Part shown: positions 39,647 to 48,594 of the stretch, piece by piece
Layout: every line of letters begins with the position of its first letter
How positions within the stretch are numbered: position 1 is the first letter of the stretch
DNA from: JAJTHB01 sp033763775
Lineage (GTDB): Bacteria > Pseudomonadota > Alphaproteobacteria > Rickettsiales > SXRF01
DNA length: 64,000 nucleotides
Direction: 5' to 3'
Assembly: GCA_033763775.1 (NCBI GenBank)
Contig: JANRJW010000014.1
Location: forward strand, 171,095 to 235,094
Translations under genes and position numbers: made by a program
The notes under the pieces: generated by a model
Seen by the model: only the letters and a program-made list of their open reading frames with translations
What the model was told of the DNA's origin: nothing
Database searches by the model: none

Positions 39647-41017
39647 ATGGATCTACAGCACAACCAGCCCATTTACTCAGTGAGCGAAGTATCGCAGGCG
39701 ATCAAGCGCACGGTGGAGGATCATTTCGGGCTGATCAAGCTGCGCGGCGAAATCTCGGGTTTTAAGCTCCACAGCTCGGGGCATGCCTATTTCACTCTGA
39801 AAGATGACGAGGCGGTGATCGACGCCGTGTGCTGGCGCGGCAATGTCTCGCGGCTGAATTTCAAGGCAGAGGACGGCCTGGAGGTGATTGCCACCGGCAA
39901 AGTCACCACCTATCCCGGCCGCTCAAAATACCAGATTGTGGTCGATCGCATGGAGCCAGCTGGTGCCGGCGCATTGATGGCGCTCCTCGAAAAGCGCAAA
40001 AAACAGCTCGAAAGTGAAGGGCTCTTTGATGTGATGCGCAAAAAACCGCTGCCCTATCTTCCACGTGTGATAGGCGTCATCACATCGCCGACCGGGGCGG
40101 TGATCCGCGATATCCTGCACCGGCTCTCGGATCGCTTTCCGCTGCATGTGATGGTCTGGCCGGTCGCGGTGCAGGGCGAGGGTGCTGCGGAGCAGATTGC
40201 GGAGGCGATTGCGGGGTTTAATAAATTGCCCCCCCCTCACTCAACCCTCTCCCCCGAGGGGAGAGGGATTATTCGGCCTGATCTTCTCATCGTTGCGCGC
40301 GGCGGTGGCTCGATCGAGGATCTATGGGCGTTTAACGAAGAGATTGTAGTGCGCGCGGCAGCACATTCCACCATACCGCTGATTTCCGCCGTTGGCCATG
40401 AAACCGATACCACGCTGATTGATTTTGCTTCCGACCGCCGGGCGCCGACACCCACCGCCGCTGCCGAGATGGCGGTGCCGGTGAAGGCTGAGCTGGAGAT
40501 GACGCTTGCTCAGCTTGGCCTGCGCCTGATGCGCGCCCAGCAGCAGCTGCTGGAGCGCCAGCGGGAAAAACTTGAAGGGCTATCGCGCGGCCTGCCAAAG
40601 CCACAGGCGCTGCTCGACCAGAAAACCCAGCGCCTTGATGATTGGGCGGAGAGGTTACTAACCGCGCTGCCACAGCTTATCAAGCGCAAAGAAGATGCGC
40701 TTGCGCTGCTTGCCAATCGTTTGCAGCCGCGCCTGCTGCTACAGGAAATCGTTTCGGTATCAAAACGCATCAGTGAGCTGCACCAGCGAACGACGCTAGC
40801 TGTTTCGCGTTTGCTCGAAAAGCGCAGCCAGATCTTATCGCATATCACCAGCCTGCTTGAGGCGCTGAACTATCAGCGCGTGCTGGAGCGCGGCTTTGTG
40901 CTGGTGAAGGATGGGCAGGGCAGGGTCGTCAGCTCTGCCGCGCGCGCGGGCGAGGCCAAAGAGCTGACGCTGGTGTTTAAGGATGGCGAGCTGATTGTGA
41001 AAAAACCCTCACCCTAA
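39647..41017 (+). CDS. xseA: Exodeoxyribonuclease VII large subunit with repeat-derived insert
   Basis: Catalytic subunit of the single-strand exonuclease. N-terminal OB domain (YSVSEVSQAIKRTVEDHFG, SGHAYFTLKDDEAVIDAVCW, then SKYQIVVDRMEPAG), catalytic region with VIGVITSPTGAVIRDILHRL, and IVARGGGSIEDLWAFNEE plus SAVGHETDTTLIDFASDRRAPTP, then a coiled-coil C-terminal half. 456 aa. Between AGFNKLP and RPDLLIV a family B palindrome is translated in frame (HSTLSPEGRGII). The last codons (KKPSP) and stop also come from a family B element. Confidence 0.95.
   Translation: MDLQHNQPIYSVSEVSQAIKRTVEDHFGLIKLRGEISGFKLHSSGHAYFTLKDDEAVIDAVCWRGNVSRLNFKAEDGLEVIATGKVTTYPGRSKYQIVVDRMEPAGAGALMALLEKRKKQLESEGLFDVMRKKPLPYLPRVIGVITSPTGAVIRDILHRLSDRFPLHVMVWPVAVQGEGAAEQIAEAIAGFNKLPPPHSTLSPEGRGIIRPDLLIVARGGGSIEDLWAFNEEIVVRAAAHSTIPLISAVGHETDTTLIDFASDRRAPTPTAAAEMAVPVKAELEMTLAQLGLRLMRAQQQLLERQREKLEGLSRGLPKPQALLDQKTQRLDDWAERLLTALPQLIKRKEDALALLANRLQPRLLLQEIVSVSKRISELHQRTTLAVSRLLEKRSQILSHITSLLEALNYQRVLERGFVLVKDGQGRVVSSAARAGEAKELTLVFKDGELIVKKPSP
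40228..40268. repeat. Half family B palindrome translated inside xseA
   Basis: CCCTCACTCAACC then CCTCTCCCCCGAGGGGAGAGG, one half of the composite element. It is read in frame and adds about ten residues before the catalytic RPDLLIVARGGG motif. Confidence 0.8.
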
Positions 41018-41067
41018 CCCTCTGCCTATCAGGGAGAGGGAAGTGAGCGCATGCGAGCGGGTGAGGG
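41001..41067. repeat. Family B repeat at convergent xseA / acyltransferase 3' ends
   Basis: CCCTCACCCTAACCCTCTGCC followed by GGGAGAGGG, a short loop and GGGTGAGGG. It includes the xseA stop codon and ends at the acyltransferase stop, so it may terminate both transcripts. Confidence 0.7.
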
Positions 41068-41934
41068 TTACTTAATCCCCCACGCCTCTTTCGGCCAGCG
41101 CTTGTGCACCCAGAACCACTGCTCGGGGTACTCGCGGATCCACCCTTCGACCATGCGGTTAATGGCCAGCATGATGGCGCGCACGTCTTTGTCTTTATCG
41201 CCGGTTTTTGCGTAAGCAATCGGCGGGCTGACATACCCTTTGAAGTGCGCGCCCTTGGTGCGCACAATATGCGCCGGAATAATCGGCAGGTCAAAGCGAA
41301 GCGCGAGCTCAGCGATGGCGGTTGCGGTCATGGCGTTATGGCCGAAAAATGGCAGCGCGATGCCATCATTCATTTTCTGGTCAATCAGCATGGCGATGGA
41401 TTGCTTGGCGCGCAGCGCACGCATCAGCCCGGCGCCGCCTTTTGGCCCTTTGGCGAATTGATCATTGCACTGGCTGGCGCGAAGTGAGCGAATCATTTCA
41501 TCAACGTAGGGATTATTCGCGTGGCGATAGATCACCGCCAGATTTACGCCATTCCTGAACGCCATCGGCGCGTTCAGCTCCCAGTTGCCCAGATGCGCGG
41601 AGAAAAACAGCGCAGGCTTGCTGTCCTTTGGAATGTGCTCCAGCCCGCTGATGTCAACACGCGAGAAAAGCTTGCCGGGCAAATGAGGAAGCTCCGCCGC
41701 TGTGCGGCCGAGATTGTCCCACATATCAGAGAGAAGCTTATATTCCTCATCACGCGAGAGGTTAGGATAGGCGAGCTTTAAGTTTTTCTTAGCGGTCTGA
41801 TGCGCGGGTAAGAATGGGCCAATGGCGCGCGCCAGCGTACCGCCGGTGAAGGAGGCCATATCAAGCGACATGCCGCGAAAGCCGCTGAATACGGTTTTAA
41901 GCAGTAAAGCTTCAAAAAAATGTTTTGCGCTCAT
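41068..41934 (-). CDS. Lipid A biosynthesis lauroyl/acyltransferase (LpxL/HtrB family)
   Basis: Adds a secondary acyl chain to Kdo-lipid A at the inner membrane. 288 aa from ATG 41934 (MSAKHFFEALLLKTVFSGF). The acyltransferase motif HLGNWELN (HX4E, about 116-121), NPYVDEMIRSLR, KGPKGGAGLMRALRAKQSIAMLIDQKMNDGIALPFFG and AHIVRTKGAHFKGYVSPP are present. The open frame extends upstream through a family B-type repeat, which I take as non-coding. It lies at the end of the lpxK-waaA cluster. LpxL and LpxM cannot be told apart from the sequence. Confidence 0.9.
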   Translation of the reverse strand: MSAKHFFEALLLKTVFSGFRGMSLDMASFTGGTLARAIGPFLPAHQTAKKNLKLAYPNLSRDEEYKLLSDMWDNLGRTAAELPHLPGKLFSRVDISGLEHIPKDSKPALFFSAHLGNWELNAPMAFRNGVNLAVIYRHANNPYVDEMIRSLRASQCNDQFAKGPKGGAGLMRALRAKQSIAMLIDQKMNDGIALPFFGHNAMTATAIAELALRFDLPIIPAHIVRTKGAHFKGYVSPPIAYAKTGDKDKDVRAIMLAINRMVEGWIREYPEQWFWVHKRWPKEAWGIK

Positions 41935-41947
41935 AATTAGAAATCTT

Positions 41948-42056
41948 TTTTCTCCCCCGCTTGCGGGGGAGGTAAGGAGGGGGTGAAAGAGTAAGACGTT
42001 ATTAGAGAGTATGGGTATTGTCACCCCCCTCTGGCTCCCCCCGCAGGCGGGGGGAG
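41948..42056. repeat. Family B-like repeat between lpxK and the acyltransferase gene, supplying the lpxK C-terminus
   Basis: CTCCCCCGCTTGCGGGGGAGG and GGCTCCCCCCGCAGGCGGGGGGAG hairpins with GTAAGGAGGGGGTGA and TCACCCCCCTC inner arms. The right hairpin is inside lpxK and encodes its last residues; the left one lies before the acyltransferase start. Confidence 0.8.
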
Positions 42057-43013
42057 AAACATCGTAAGCCAGACATTAAAATCTTCATTATTTTCAATCA
42101 ATAATTGAATGTGCAGCACCGTGATGCCATGCCGCTCAGCTTCTGGCAGCCTCACCCAATCTTTCGCGGTGGTGATCAGCTGCGCGCCATGCGCGCTTGC
42201 CATGCGCCGCAGCCCCTCCAGCTCTTCAGGCGTGTAGGGGTGGTGATCGGCGAAGCAGCGCGTCGCCATCACATGTGCGCCGAGGTTGTGCAGCGTAGTG
42301 AAAAATTTCTGCGGGTATGCAAGCCCGCAGAACGCCACCCAGCGCTTGCCGCGCACATCATTGACGCCTATAGGCTGGCTGATGGCGGTGAAGGTAGGTT
42401 TAGGGTTTTCTGGCATAGAAAAATCCTGACCGGGATTCACCACAAACACCGCATCCACTTTGCTTAGCGTTTCGCCAAGTGGTGCGCGCAGGGGGCCTGC
42501 GGGAAGCAAAAAGCCATTACCGAAGCCAACACTGCCGTCAATGACCAGAATGGAGCGAGTCTTGGCGATGGTGGGGTTGTGCAGCCCGTCATCCATGATG
42601 ATGATGTCCGCACCAAGCGATTCGGCAAGCTCGGCGCCGCGTGGGCGATCGGCGGCAATGATGGTCGGCAGCACTGCCGCCAGCATCAGCGGTTCATCAC
42701 CAACATCATGCGCGGTGTGTTTGGCGGGATCCACGAGGGTGGCTTCTTTGAGTCTGCCACCATAGCCGCGGCTTAAATAATAGGCTTTCTTGCCACGGCT
42801 TTTCATCCACTCGCCGATGAGTAGCGCGAGCGGCGTTTTTCCCGCACCGCCCGCGGTGATGCCGCCGATGCACAGCACCGCCGCCTTCGCATGGTAAGGT
42901 TTTGCTCGGTGGTTTTTAAGCCGGCGCAGCGCGTCGTAAACCAGCGAGAAAGGTAGCAGTGCATAGGCCTGCCATCCGCGCTCGCTCCAGAAATCCGGGG
43001 TGCGAAAGCTCAT
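42021..43013 (-). CDS. lpxK: Tetraacyldisaccharide 4'-kinase
   Basis: Phosphorylates the 4' position of the lipid A disaccharide. P-loop GGITAGGAGKTPLALLIGEW (about 50-69), SRGYGGRLKEATLVD, DVGDEPLMLAAVLPTIIA, and IIMDDGLHNPTIAKTRSILVIDG. About 330 aa. The C-terminal residues PPPAGGARGG are encoded by the palindromic repeat, so the native end has been replaced or extended. It overlaps waaA by 4 bases, consistent with a lipid A/Kdo operon. Confidence 0.95.
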   Translation of the reverse strand: MSFRTPDFWSERGWQAYALLPFSLVYDALRRLKNHRAKPYHAKAAVLCIGGITAGGAGKTPLALLIGEWMKSRGKKAYYLSRGYGGRLKEATLVDPAKHTAHDVGDEPLMLAAVLPTIIAADRPRGAELAESLGADIIIMDDGLHNPTIAKTRSILVIDGSVGFGNGFLLPAGPLRAPLGETLSKVDAVFVVNPGQDFSMPENPKPTFTAISQPIGVNDVRGKRWVAFCGLAYPQKFFTTLHNLGAHVMATRCFADHHPYTPEELEGLRRMASAHGAQLITTAKDWVRLPEAERHGITVLHIQLLIENNEDFNVWLTMFLPPPAGGARGG

Positions 43014-44287
43014 GCGGCGAGCACTCCCAAAACTGGCATCAGCCGGTCAAGATGCGCCTGCGCGCTACCTGCATGATCTTCCACATAATTGCGGGCGCTG
43101 CGACCCATGGCGGCGCGCTTTGCCCCGTCGCGCAGCAAGCCATCCACCGCGGCGGCAAGTTCGGCTTTGGAGCCAATCATCTGGCAGGCCTTCTGCGCCG
43201 CCAGATCGCGGTAGATGCCCTCGAAATTATGCACATGCTGCCCGCTGAGGATGGCGCAGGAAAGCCGCGCAGGCTCCAGCGGATTCTGCCCGCCATGCGG
43301 CGTGAGCGACCCGCCCATGAACACCAGCTCACAGGCGCGGTAAAAAAGCCCCAGCTCGCCCATCGTATCGGCGAGATAAATCTGAGTTTGATGGGTGATG
43401 GGTTCTTTTTTCGAGCGCTGCGCGCAGCGTGCATGGGGTTTCAGCTGCGCCATCAGCTCGCCGCCGCGCGGGGCATGGCGGGGGACGATGATGGTGAGTA
43501 AATCCGGCCTGGTGGCGGCCAGCAGCTGGTGGGCTTTCAGCGCGGCTTCTTCCTCACCCGCATGCGTGCTGGCAGCCAGCCACACTGGCCGAGCGCCAAT
43601 CTGCGCGCGTAAGCTGGCAAGCTCCGCCTCGTCACAGGTAAGCTCTGGTGCGTCATATTTGAGGTTGCCCAGCTCAAGCACACGTTTTGCACCGAGCTGG
43701 CGGTAGCGTTCGCCGTCCTGCTTGCTGCCGGCAAATACCACATTAAAACGGCGCATCAGCTCGCGTATCATCTGAGGTTTTTTGCTCCATGACGCAAACG
43801 AACGCGCCGACATGCGCCCATTGAGGATGCCAAGGAAACAGCCATAACTATCCGCCGCCACAATGAGGTTTGGCCACAGCTCTGATTCCACAAAAAACGC
43901 GGCCTGTGGCTTCCAGTGGCGCATAAAACGAGCGGTGATCTCCGGCGTATCGAGTGGGGCATATTGATGCAGCACCCCGGCAGGAAGACGGCTTTTCATC
44001 AGCTCGGCGGAGCTTTTCGTGCCGGTGGTCAGTAACAGCTGGATGGCCGGCAGCTGCTGCGTAAGCAGCTGGATCAGCCGCAGCACCGAGTTCGCCTCGC
44101 CAACGCTTGCCGCATGGATCCACACCAGCATGCCATCCGGCCGCTGGCGTGAGCCGTAGCCATAGCGCTCGCGCAGGCGCTGCGCATCTTCCTTGCCGCG
44201 ATACTGGCGCAGTTTCAGCCAGAAAAAAAGCAGCGGCTGGGCAAGATCAGTCAGGGTACGATAGGTGCTAAGTGCTAAAGACGCCAT
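43010..44287 (-). CDS. waaA: 3-deoxy-D-manno-octulosonic acid transferase
   Basis: Transfers Kdo from CMP-Kdo to lipid IVA at the inner membrane. N-terminal segment ERYGYGSRQRPDGMLVWIHAASVGEANSVL, the VESELWPNLIVAA motif (Glu near 132), GILNGRMSARSFASW, and C-terminal donor domain WLAASTHAGEEEAALKAH, IIVPRHAPRG and FMGGSLTPHGGQNPLEPA. 425 aa, standard. It overlaps the DUF374 gene by 20 bases and lpxK by 4. Whether it adds one or two Kdo residues cannot be read from the sequence. Confidence 0.95.
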   Translation of the reverse strand: MASLALSTYRTLTDLAQPLLFFWLKLRQYRGKEDAQRLRERYGYGSRQRPDGMLVWIHAASVGEANSVLRLIQLLTQQLPAIQLLLTTGTKSSAELMKSRLPAGVLHQYAPLDTPEITARFMRHWKPQAAFFVESELWPNLIVAADSYGCFLGILNGRMSARSFASWSKKPQMIRELMRRFNVVFAGSKQDGERYRQLGAKRVLELGNLKYDAPELTCDEAELASLRAQIGARPVWLAASTHAGEEEAALKAHQLLAATRPDLLTIIVPRHAPRGGELMAQLKPHARCAQRSKKEPITHQTQIYLADTMGELGLFYRACELVFMGGSLTPHGGQNPLEPARLSCAILSGQHVHNFEGIYRDLAAQKACQMIGSKAELAAAVDGLLRDGAKRAAMGRSARNYVEDHAGSAQAHLDRLMPVLGVLAA

Positions 44288-44930
44288 CTGCCTGTTCCAC
44301 CAGTTTGTTCATCGCGCGTTCGACGCGTAGGCGCGAGGCTTCATCGTCATCACTATCTATCATGATCGGCGCGCCCACGCAAAAGGCAATGCGGCCAAAT
44401 GGCAGCGCCAGCATGAAGCGATCCCAACTGCCAAGCCGCTTGGCGTGGTCGGAATAAAAGGTGACTGGCAGCACCGGTTTTTTGGAAAGCCGGGCAATCG
44501 TCACGACCCCCATCGCCGCCTGCTGAAAGGGGCCGCGAGGGCCATCCGGCGTGATGGAAATATTATCGCCCGCCTTGATCGCCCGCAGGATGACTTTGAC
44601 CGCCTCAAACCCGCCCCTGCTGGAAGAGCCGACAATCGTGTCCTGCCCGAAATGCTTGATGACTGAGGAGATGAGCTTGCCATCGCGATGCTCGGAGATG
44701 AGCACATGCATGGCGCGTCCCGGCGGGCATATGGTCGGGCACAGCATCATGCGGCCATGCCAGAAGGCAAAAATCGCGTTTCTCTCGCCGCGCATGTAGG
44801 GCGCTGCGAGGTTATCATAGATGAATTGCTTGCGGCTTGTGGCGTATACGAAACGAATATAAGCAGCAAACAACCACGCAAGAAAAGCCTGCGTGAGCGG
44901 GTGTTTGACAAGGCGTTTATCAAGGCGCAT
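44268..44930 (-). CDS. DUF374 lysophospholipid acyltransferase-like protein
   Basis: 220 aa. The LPLAT fold is marked by FAFWHGRMMLCP (in place of the HX4D box), LISEHRDGKLISSVIKHFG and the SITPDGPRGPFQQAAMGVVTIARL block. One N-terminal hydrophobic segment anchors it. DUF374 genes lie next to waaA and lpxK in many Gram-negatives and are thought to help lipid A synthesis, though the substrate is not certain. It overlaps waaA by 20 bases and follows msbA with 2 bases between. Confidence 0.88.
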   Translation of the reverse strand: MRLDKRLVKHPLTQAFLAWLFAAYIRFVYATSRKQFIYDNLAAPYMRGERNAIFAFWHGRMMLCPTICPPGRAMHVLISEHRDGKLISSVIKHFGQDTIVGSSSRGGFEAVKVILRAIKAGDNISITPDGPRGPFQQAAMGVVTIARLSKKPVLPVTFYSDHAKRLGSWDRFMLALPFGRIAFCVGAPIMIDSDDDEASRLRVERAMNKLVEQADGVFST

Positions 44931-44932
44931 GG

Positions 44933-46693
44933 CTAGGGCTCCTTTGCATTCTGGCCATGCGCGGCCTCCCCGTAGAGCTGATAGTATTTACCTTGTTTGG
45001 AAAGCAGCTCATGATGGCAGCCATATTCCAGAATGCGGCCATGCTCCATCACATAAATCAGATCAGCGCTGACGATGGTTGATAAGCGGTGTGCAATGAC
45101 TAGCGTGGTGCGGCCTTTCATCAGGCCATCCAGCGCCTGCTGAATGACGCGTTCGGATTCATTATCCAGCGATGAGGTCGCTTCATCCAGCAGCAGGATG
45201 GGCGCATTTTTGAGCATTGCCCGCGCAATGGCAAGCCGCTGGCGCTGGCCGCCGGAAAGCCGCACACCATGCGCGCCGATCATCGTATCATAGCCCTGCG
45301 GCAGGCTGGTGATAAACTCATGCGCGGCGGCGTGTTTTGCTGCGCTCACAATATCTTCTTCACTGGCACCTTCGCGCCCGTAAGCGATGTTGGCGCGCAC
45401 GGTGTCGTCAAACAGCATGGATTCCTGCGGCACCAGCGCGATTGCCTCGCGCAGGCTGTGCAGTGTGACGCTGCGGATATCCTGCCCGTCGATGGTGATG
45501 CGCCCGGCCTCCACATCATAAAAACGCAGCAGCAGGCTGGCGAGTGTTGATTTGCCACCGCCGGAAAGCCCCACCAGCGCCACCATCTTGCCGGCAGGCA
45601 CGGTAAGGTTAATCTCATGCACACCGTGGCCACCGCTATAGGTGAAAGACACATGCTCAAAGCGCACCTCGCCGCCGCGAATCGTCAGCGGCTTTGCATC
45701 GCTGGCATCGGTGATGGCAGGTGGGGTGTCGAGCACCATAAATAAGCGGCTGGCAGCAGCGAGGCCTTCCTGCATCACGGCATTCAGGCCAGTCATGGCG
45801 CGCACCGGCCGGTACGCCATCAGGAATGCGGCAATGAATGAAAAAAATGCGCCGGGCGTAATCACCCCATCCATCACCTGCCACCCGCCATACCAGATAA
45901 CGAGCGCAATCGATGCGCCGCTGATCATTTCCATCATTGGTGTGGAAAAAGCACCGCGCCGCGCCGCCTTATAATAAAGCTTAAACAGCGATTCAATAAT
46001 GCCGCCCGCGCGCTGGATTTCAAACGTTTCGCGGTTGTAGGATTTCACGGTGCGCACACCGGAGAAAATTTCTTCCAGCGTGGCGGTGAATTCGCCCAGC
46101 TCGCTTTGTGTTTTATCAGAAATCTTGCGCAGCGATTTACCAAGCTTGATGAGGGGCAGCACCGCAATCAGGAAAATCGGCATCGCGACCAGCGCAAGGA
46201 TAGCATTCTGATAGATCATCACCCCCACCAGAAATACCAGGCACACGCTTTCTTTCACCAGTGAGGTGAGTGCGGTGGTAAAGGCGCTGCGCATCATATT
46301 AATATCGTTGGTGAAGCGGGAAATGAGCCGCCCGGCGGATTCGTGATGAAAGAGGCTTAAATCAGCGCGCATCAGGTGGGAAAAAAGCCGCGTCTGAATA
46401 TCGGCCACCAGCCGCTGCCCAACAAAACGCATGGTGACCAGATTGCCGTAATTCGCCATCGCGCCGATCAGCCCGACACAAAAAACCGCAAGCGGAATGA
46501 TGAGCAGCATATCGCGGTTTCTGGCAATAAAAATCTGATCCAGCGCCGGCTGCATCATCCAGGCGTTGGTGGCGGTGGCCAGTGCCACCACCAGCATGCA
46601 CAGCATCGCGAACGCAACTTTCGCGCGGTAAGGTTTGATGTGCTCGCGAAGCAGGCGGCGAATAAGCACCGAACTTTTGGCAGGGCTGGTCAT
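44933..46693 (-). CDS. msbA: MsbA-type lipid A/phospholipid ABC exporter
   Basis: 586 aa half-transporter with an N-terminal six-helix membrane domain (about 20-310) and a C-terminal ATPase. Walker A GLSGGGKSTLASLLLRF (about 376-392), Q-loop IALVPQESMLFDDTV, signature VRLSGGQRQRLAIARAML, Walker B ILLLDEATSSLD and the switch His in LVIAHRLSTI. In this context it should flip lipid A or Kdo-lipid A across the inner membrane. It overlaps the preceding pmbA by 4 bases, so the cluster pmbA-msbA-DUF374-waaA-lpxK-lpxL is one unit. Confidence 0.93.
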   Translation of the reverse strand: MTSPAKSSVLIRRLLREHIKPYRAKVAFAMLCMLVVALATATNAWMMQPALDQIFIARNRDMLLIIPLAVFCVGLIGAMANYGNLVTMRFVGQRLVADIQTRLFSHLMRADLSLFHHESAGRLISRFTNDINMMRSAFTTALTSLVKESVCLVFLVGVMIYQNAILALVAMPIFLIAVLPLIKLGKSLRKISDKTQSELGEFTATLEEIFSGVRTVKSYNRETFEIQRAGGIIESLFKLYYKAARRGAFSTPMMEMISGASIALVIWYGGWQVMDGVITPGAFFSFIAAFLMAYRPVRAMTGLNAVMQEGLAAASRLFMVLDTPPAITDASDAKPLTIRGGEVRFEHVSFTYSGGHGVHEINLTVPAGKMVALVGLSGGGKSTLASLLLRFYDVEAGRITIDGQDIRSVTLHSLREAIALVPQESMLFDDTVRANIAYGREGASEEDIVSAAKHAAAHEFITSLPQGYDTMIGAHGVRLSGGQRQRLAIARAMLKNAPILLLDEATSSLDNESERVIQQALDGLMKGRTTLVIAHRLSTIVSADLIYVMEHGRILEYGCHHELLSKQGKYYQLYGEAAHGQNAKEP

Positions 46694-48036
46694 GCGCCGG
46701 CTACCGTCATGCGGGAAATTACAAAGGTCGGCGCATTGGTGGCATAGCGAAATACCAGATCGCTGGCAGGTGTGAGGTTCATCAGCATATCCTGCAGCCG
46801 TCCCGCGATGGTGATTTCCGAAACCGGATAGGCAACCTCGCCCTTTTCAATCCAAAACCCGGCGGCGCCCTGGCTGTAATCACCGGTGACCATATTCACG
46901 CCCATGCCGAATGTTTCCGTGACATAAAGGCCGCTTGGAATGTCTGCTATTAATTGTGCAGGAGAAGCGGCTCCGCTTTCCATATAGAGATTGGTGGAGG
47001 AGGGGGAGGGCGCTGACGCCACCCCGCGCGAAGCGTGGCCGGTGGTGGTCATGCCCAGCTTGCTGGCGCTCCTGACATCCAGCAGCCAGCTTTTCAGCAC
47101 ACCATCTTCTACCAGCGAGAGTGTTTTGCCTGCCACGCCCTCGCCATCAAAAGGCCGCGAGCCAAGCCCGCGCAGGCGGTGCGGCTCGTCGGTGATGCGA
47201 AGTGCGGGGCTTGCGATTTTTTTGCCAAGGCTGTCTTTCAGAAAACTTGCGCCGCGCGCAACTGAAGCGCCCGACGCTGCCCCGGCGATGATGCCCACCA
47301 GCTGTTTGCCCACACGCGGGTCAAACACCACCGGCACCTCACAGGTTGATATTTTGCGCGGATTCAGGCGCGCCAGTGCGCGCCGCGCTGCCTCGCAGCC
47401 AATGGTTTCAGGAGCGGCAAGATCCTGCCGCCAGCGCACGCTGGAATAATCATAGTCACGCTCCATCTGCGTGCCGCTGCCAGCCAGCACCGAAACCGAA
47501 AGCGAGAAGTGGCTCGAAGGGTAGCTTTGCGCAAAATCCACGCCGCCACTGCCAGCAATCGCAAGGCTGATGCGGCTGGCATTGTAATGCGCCTCTGCGC
47601 CCTCAGAGTTCATGATACCCGGGGTGGCAAGCGCCGCCTCTTCGGCTTTACGGCAGCTTTCCTGAAACCAGCTGGCGGCAGGTTCATCCGCGTCATGAAG
47701 GCCAAGCTCAGGAATGGTTTTAGGGTAGAGTGCTGGTTCAGCCAGGCGCGCATCCGGATCCGCCGGCGTAAGCCGCGCCATCGCCACCGCGCGCTCGGCC
47801 GCCTCACTTAGCGCCGCCTGCGACAAATCCGTGGTGGAGACAATCGCCTGCTGGCTACCCACAAACGCGCGAAGCCCCAGCGCGTTGCTTTCTGAGCGCT
47901 CGAGACCCTCGGGTTTTCCGAGTCGGCATGAATGGCTGATATCGATGCTTTCAAACAGCACTGCGTCGCAGGCGGTCGCGCCGCAGCGTTTCGCGGCGTG
48001 TAGTGCGCTTTCCAGCGTATCAAGGGAAGAAGACAT
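46690..48036 (-). CDS. pmbA: PmbA/TldD-family metallopeptidase subunit
   Basis: 448 aa. TldE/PmbA proteins form with TldD a protease acting on peptide antibiotics and antitoxins. Visible motifs are SEGAEAHYNASRISLAIAG, FDPRVGKQLVGIIAGAASGASVARGASFL, LGSRPFDGEGVAGKTLSL, and GYSxG-like DYSQGAAGFWIEKGEVAYPVSEITIAG. The start is the ATG at 48036 (SSSLDTLESALHAAKRCG); the upstream open codons are not family-like. It lies in front of msbA, overlapping by 4 bases. Its TldD partner is not in the window. Confidence 0.9.
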   Translation of the reverse strand: MSSSLDTLESALHAAKRCGATACDAVLFESIDISHSCRLGKPEGLERSESNALGLRAFVGSQQAIVSTTDLSQAALSEAAERAVAMARLTPADPDARLAEPALYPKTIPELGLHDADEPAASWFQESCRKAEEAALATPGIMNSEGAEAHYNASRISLAIAGSGGVDFAQSYPSSHFSLSVSVLAGSGTQMERDYDYSSVRWRQDLAAPETIGCEAARRALARLNPRKISTCEVPVVFDPRVGKQLVGIIAGAASGASVARGASFLKDSLGKKIASPALRITDEPHRLRGLGSRPFDGEGVAGKTLSLVEDGVLKSWLLDVRSASKLGMTTTGHASRGVASAPSPSSTNLYMESGAASPAQLIADIPSGLYVTETFGMGVNMVTGDYSQGAAGFWIEKGEVAYPVSEITIAGRLQDMLMNLTPASDLVFRYATNAPTFVISRMTVAGA

Positions 48037-48157
48037 GAAGGCTTCTCTAAAGTATCCTGTGCAATTTCGCAACGCCCAGCATCAAAAGAAGCACAGAAGG
48101 TAGATTTTTTTCATCATCATGTTGCGTAAAACATAGAAGCTGGCTACTATTCCTAGC

Positions 48158-48571
48158 ATGATGACCGGCCAAGCTATCATGACCCTGCCACATTCCCGGC
48201 CCAAGGTGCACCGCCCGCCGATTCGCGGCGCATCCGGCCAGCAGAGACCCGTTCTCGGGTTACTACTGGGGGTGGCGCTGGGGCTATGGCTGCTGTCCTC
48301 GCTGCGTGCGGGCAGCTCTGATCCAGCGGTGGAGATGACCGAAATGAAAACCGCGATCGAGCCAGCGCAGCGTGTCGAGCAGCCGCAACCTCAGCAGGCA
48401 GTCGCCGCAAAATCAGCTGATACCATTGTGATTCAGGGGGATAATCAGGCGATTATCGGTCAGATGGCTAGAATTCCCGTATATAACAAAGGCAGCGCTG
48501 AGGTGCAGACAGTCACCAACCTTGACAAGGAAGATGGCAAGGAACTACTCTCCATTGTCAATCGGTATTAA
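48158..48571 (+). CDS. Small single-pass membrane protein of unknown function
   Basis: 137 aa, not recognised. A basic N-terminal part (PHSRPKVHRPPIRGA), one membrane segment (about 33-50, VLGLLLGVALGLWLLSSL), then a Pro/Gln-rich linker (EQPQPQQAV) and a small domain with DTIVIQGDNQAIIGQMARIPVYN. Predicted periplasmic C-terminus. The TAXI binding-protein gene follows 23 bases later on the same strand, so the two may be co-expressed. The start could be any of three Met (1, 2 or 8). Confidence 0.7.
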   Translation: MMTGQAIMTLPHSRPKVHRPPIRGASGQQRPVLGLLLGVALGLWLLSSLRAGSSDPAVEMTEMKTAIEPAQRVEQPQPQQAVAAKSADTIVIQGDNQAIIGQMARIPVYNKGSAEVQTVTNLDKEDGKELLSIVNRY

Positions 48572-48594
48572 CTTTTCTTCCAAGGGTAGCCCAC

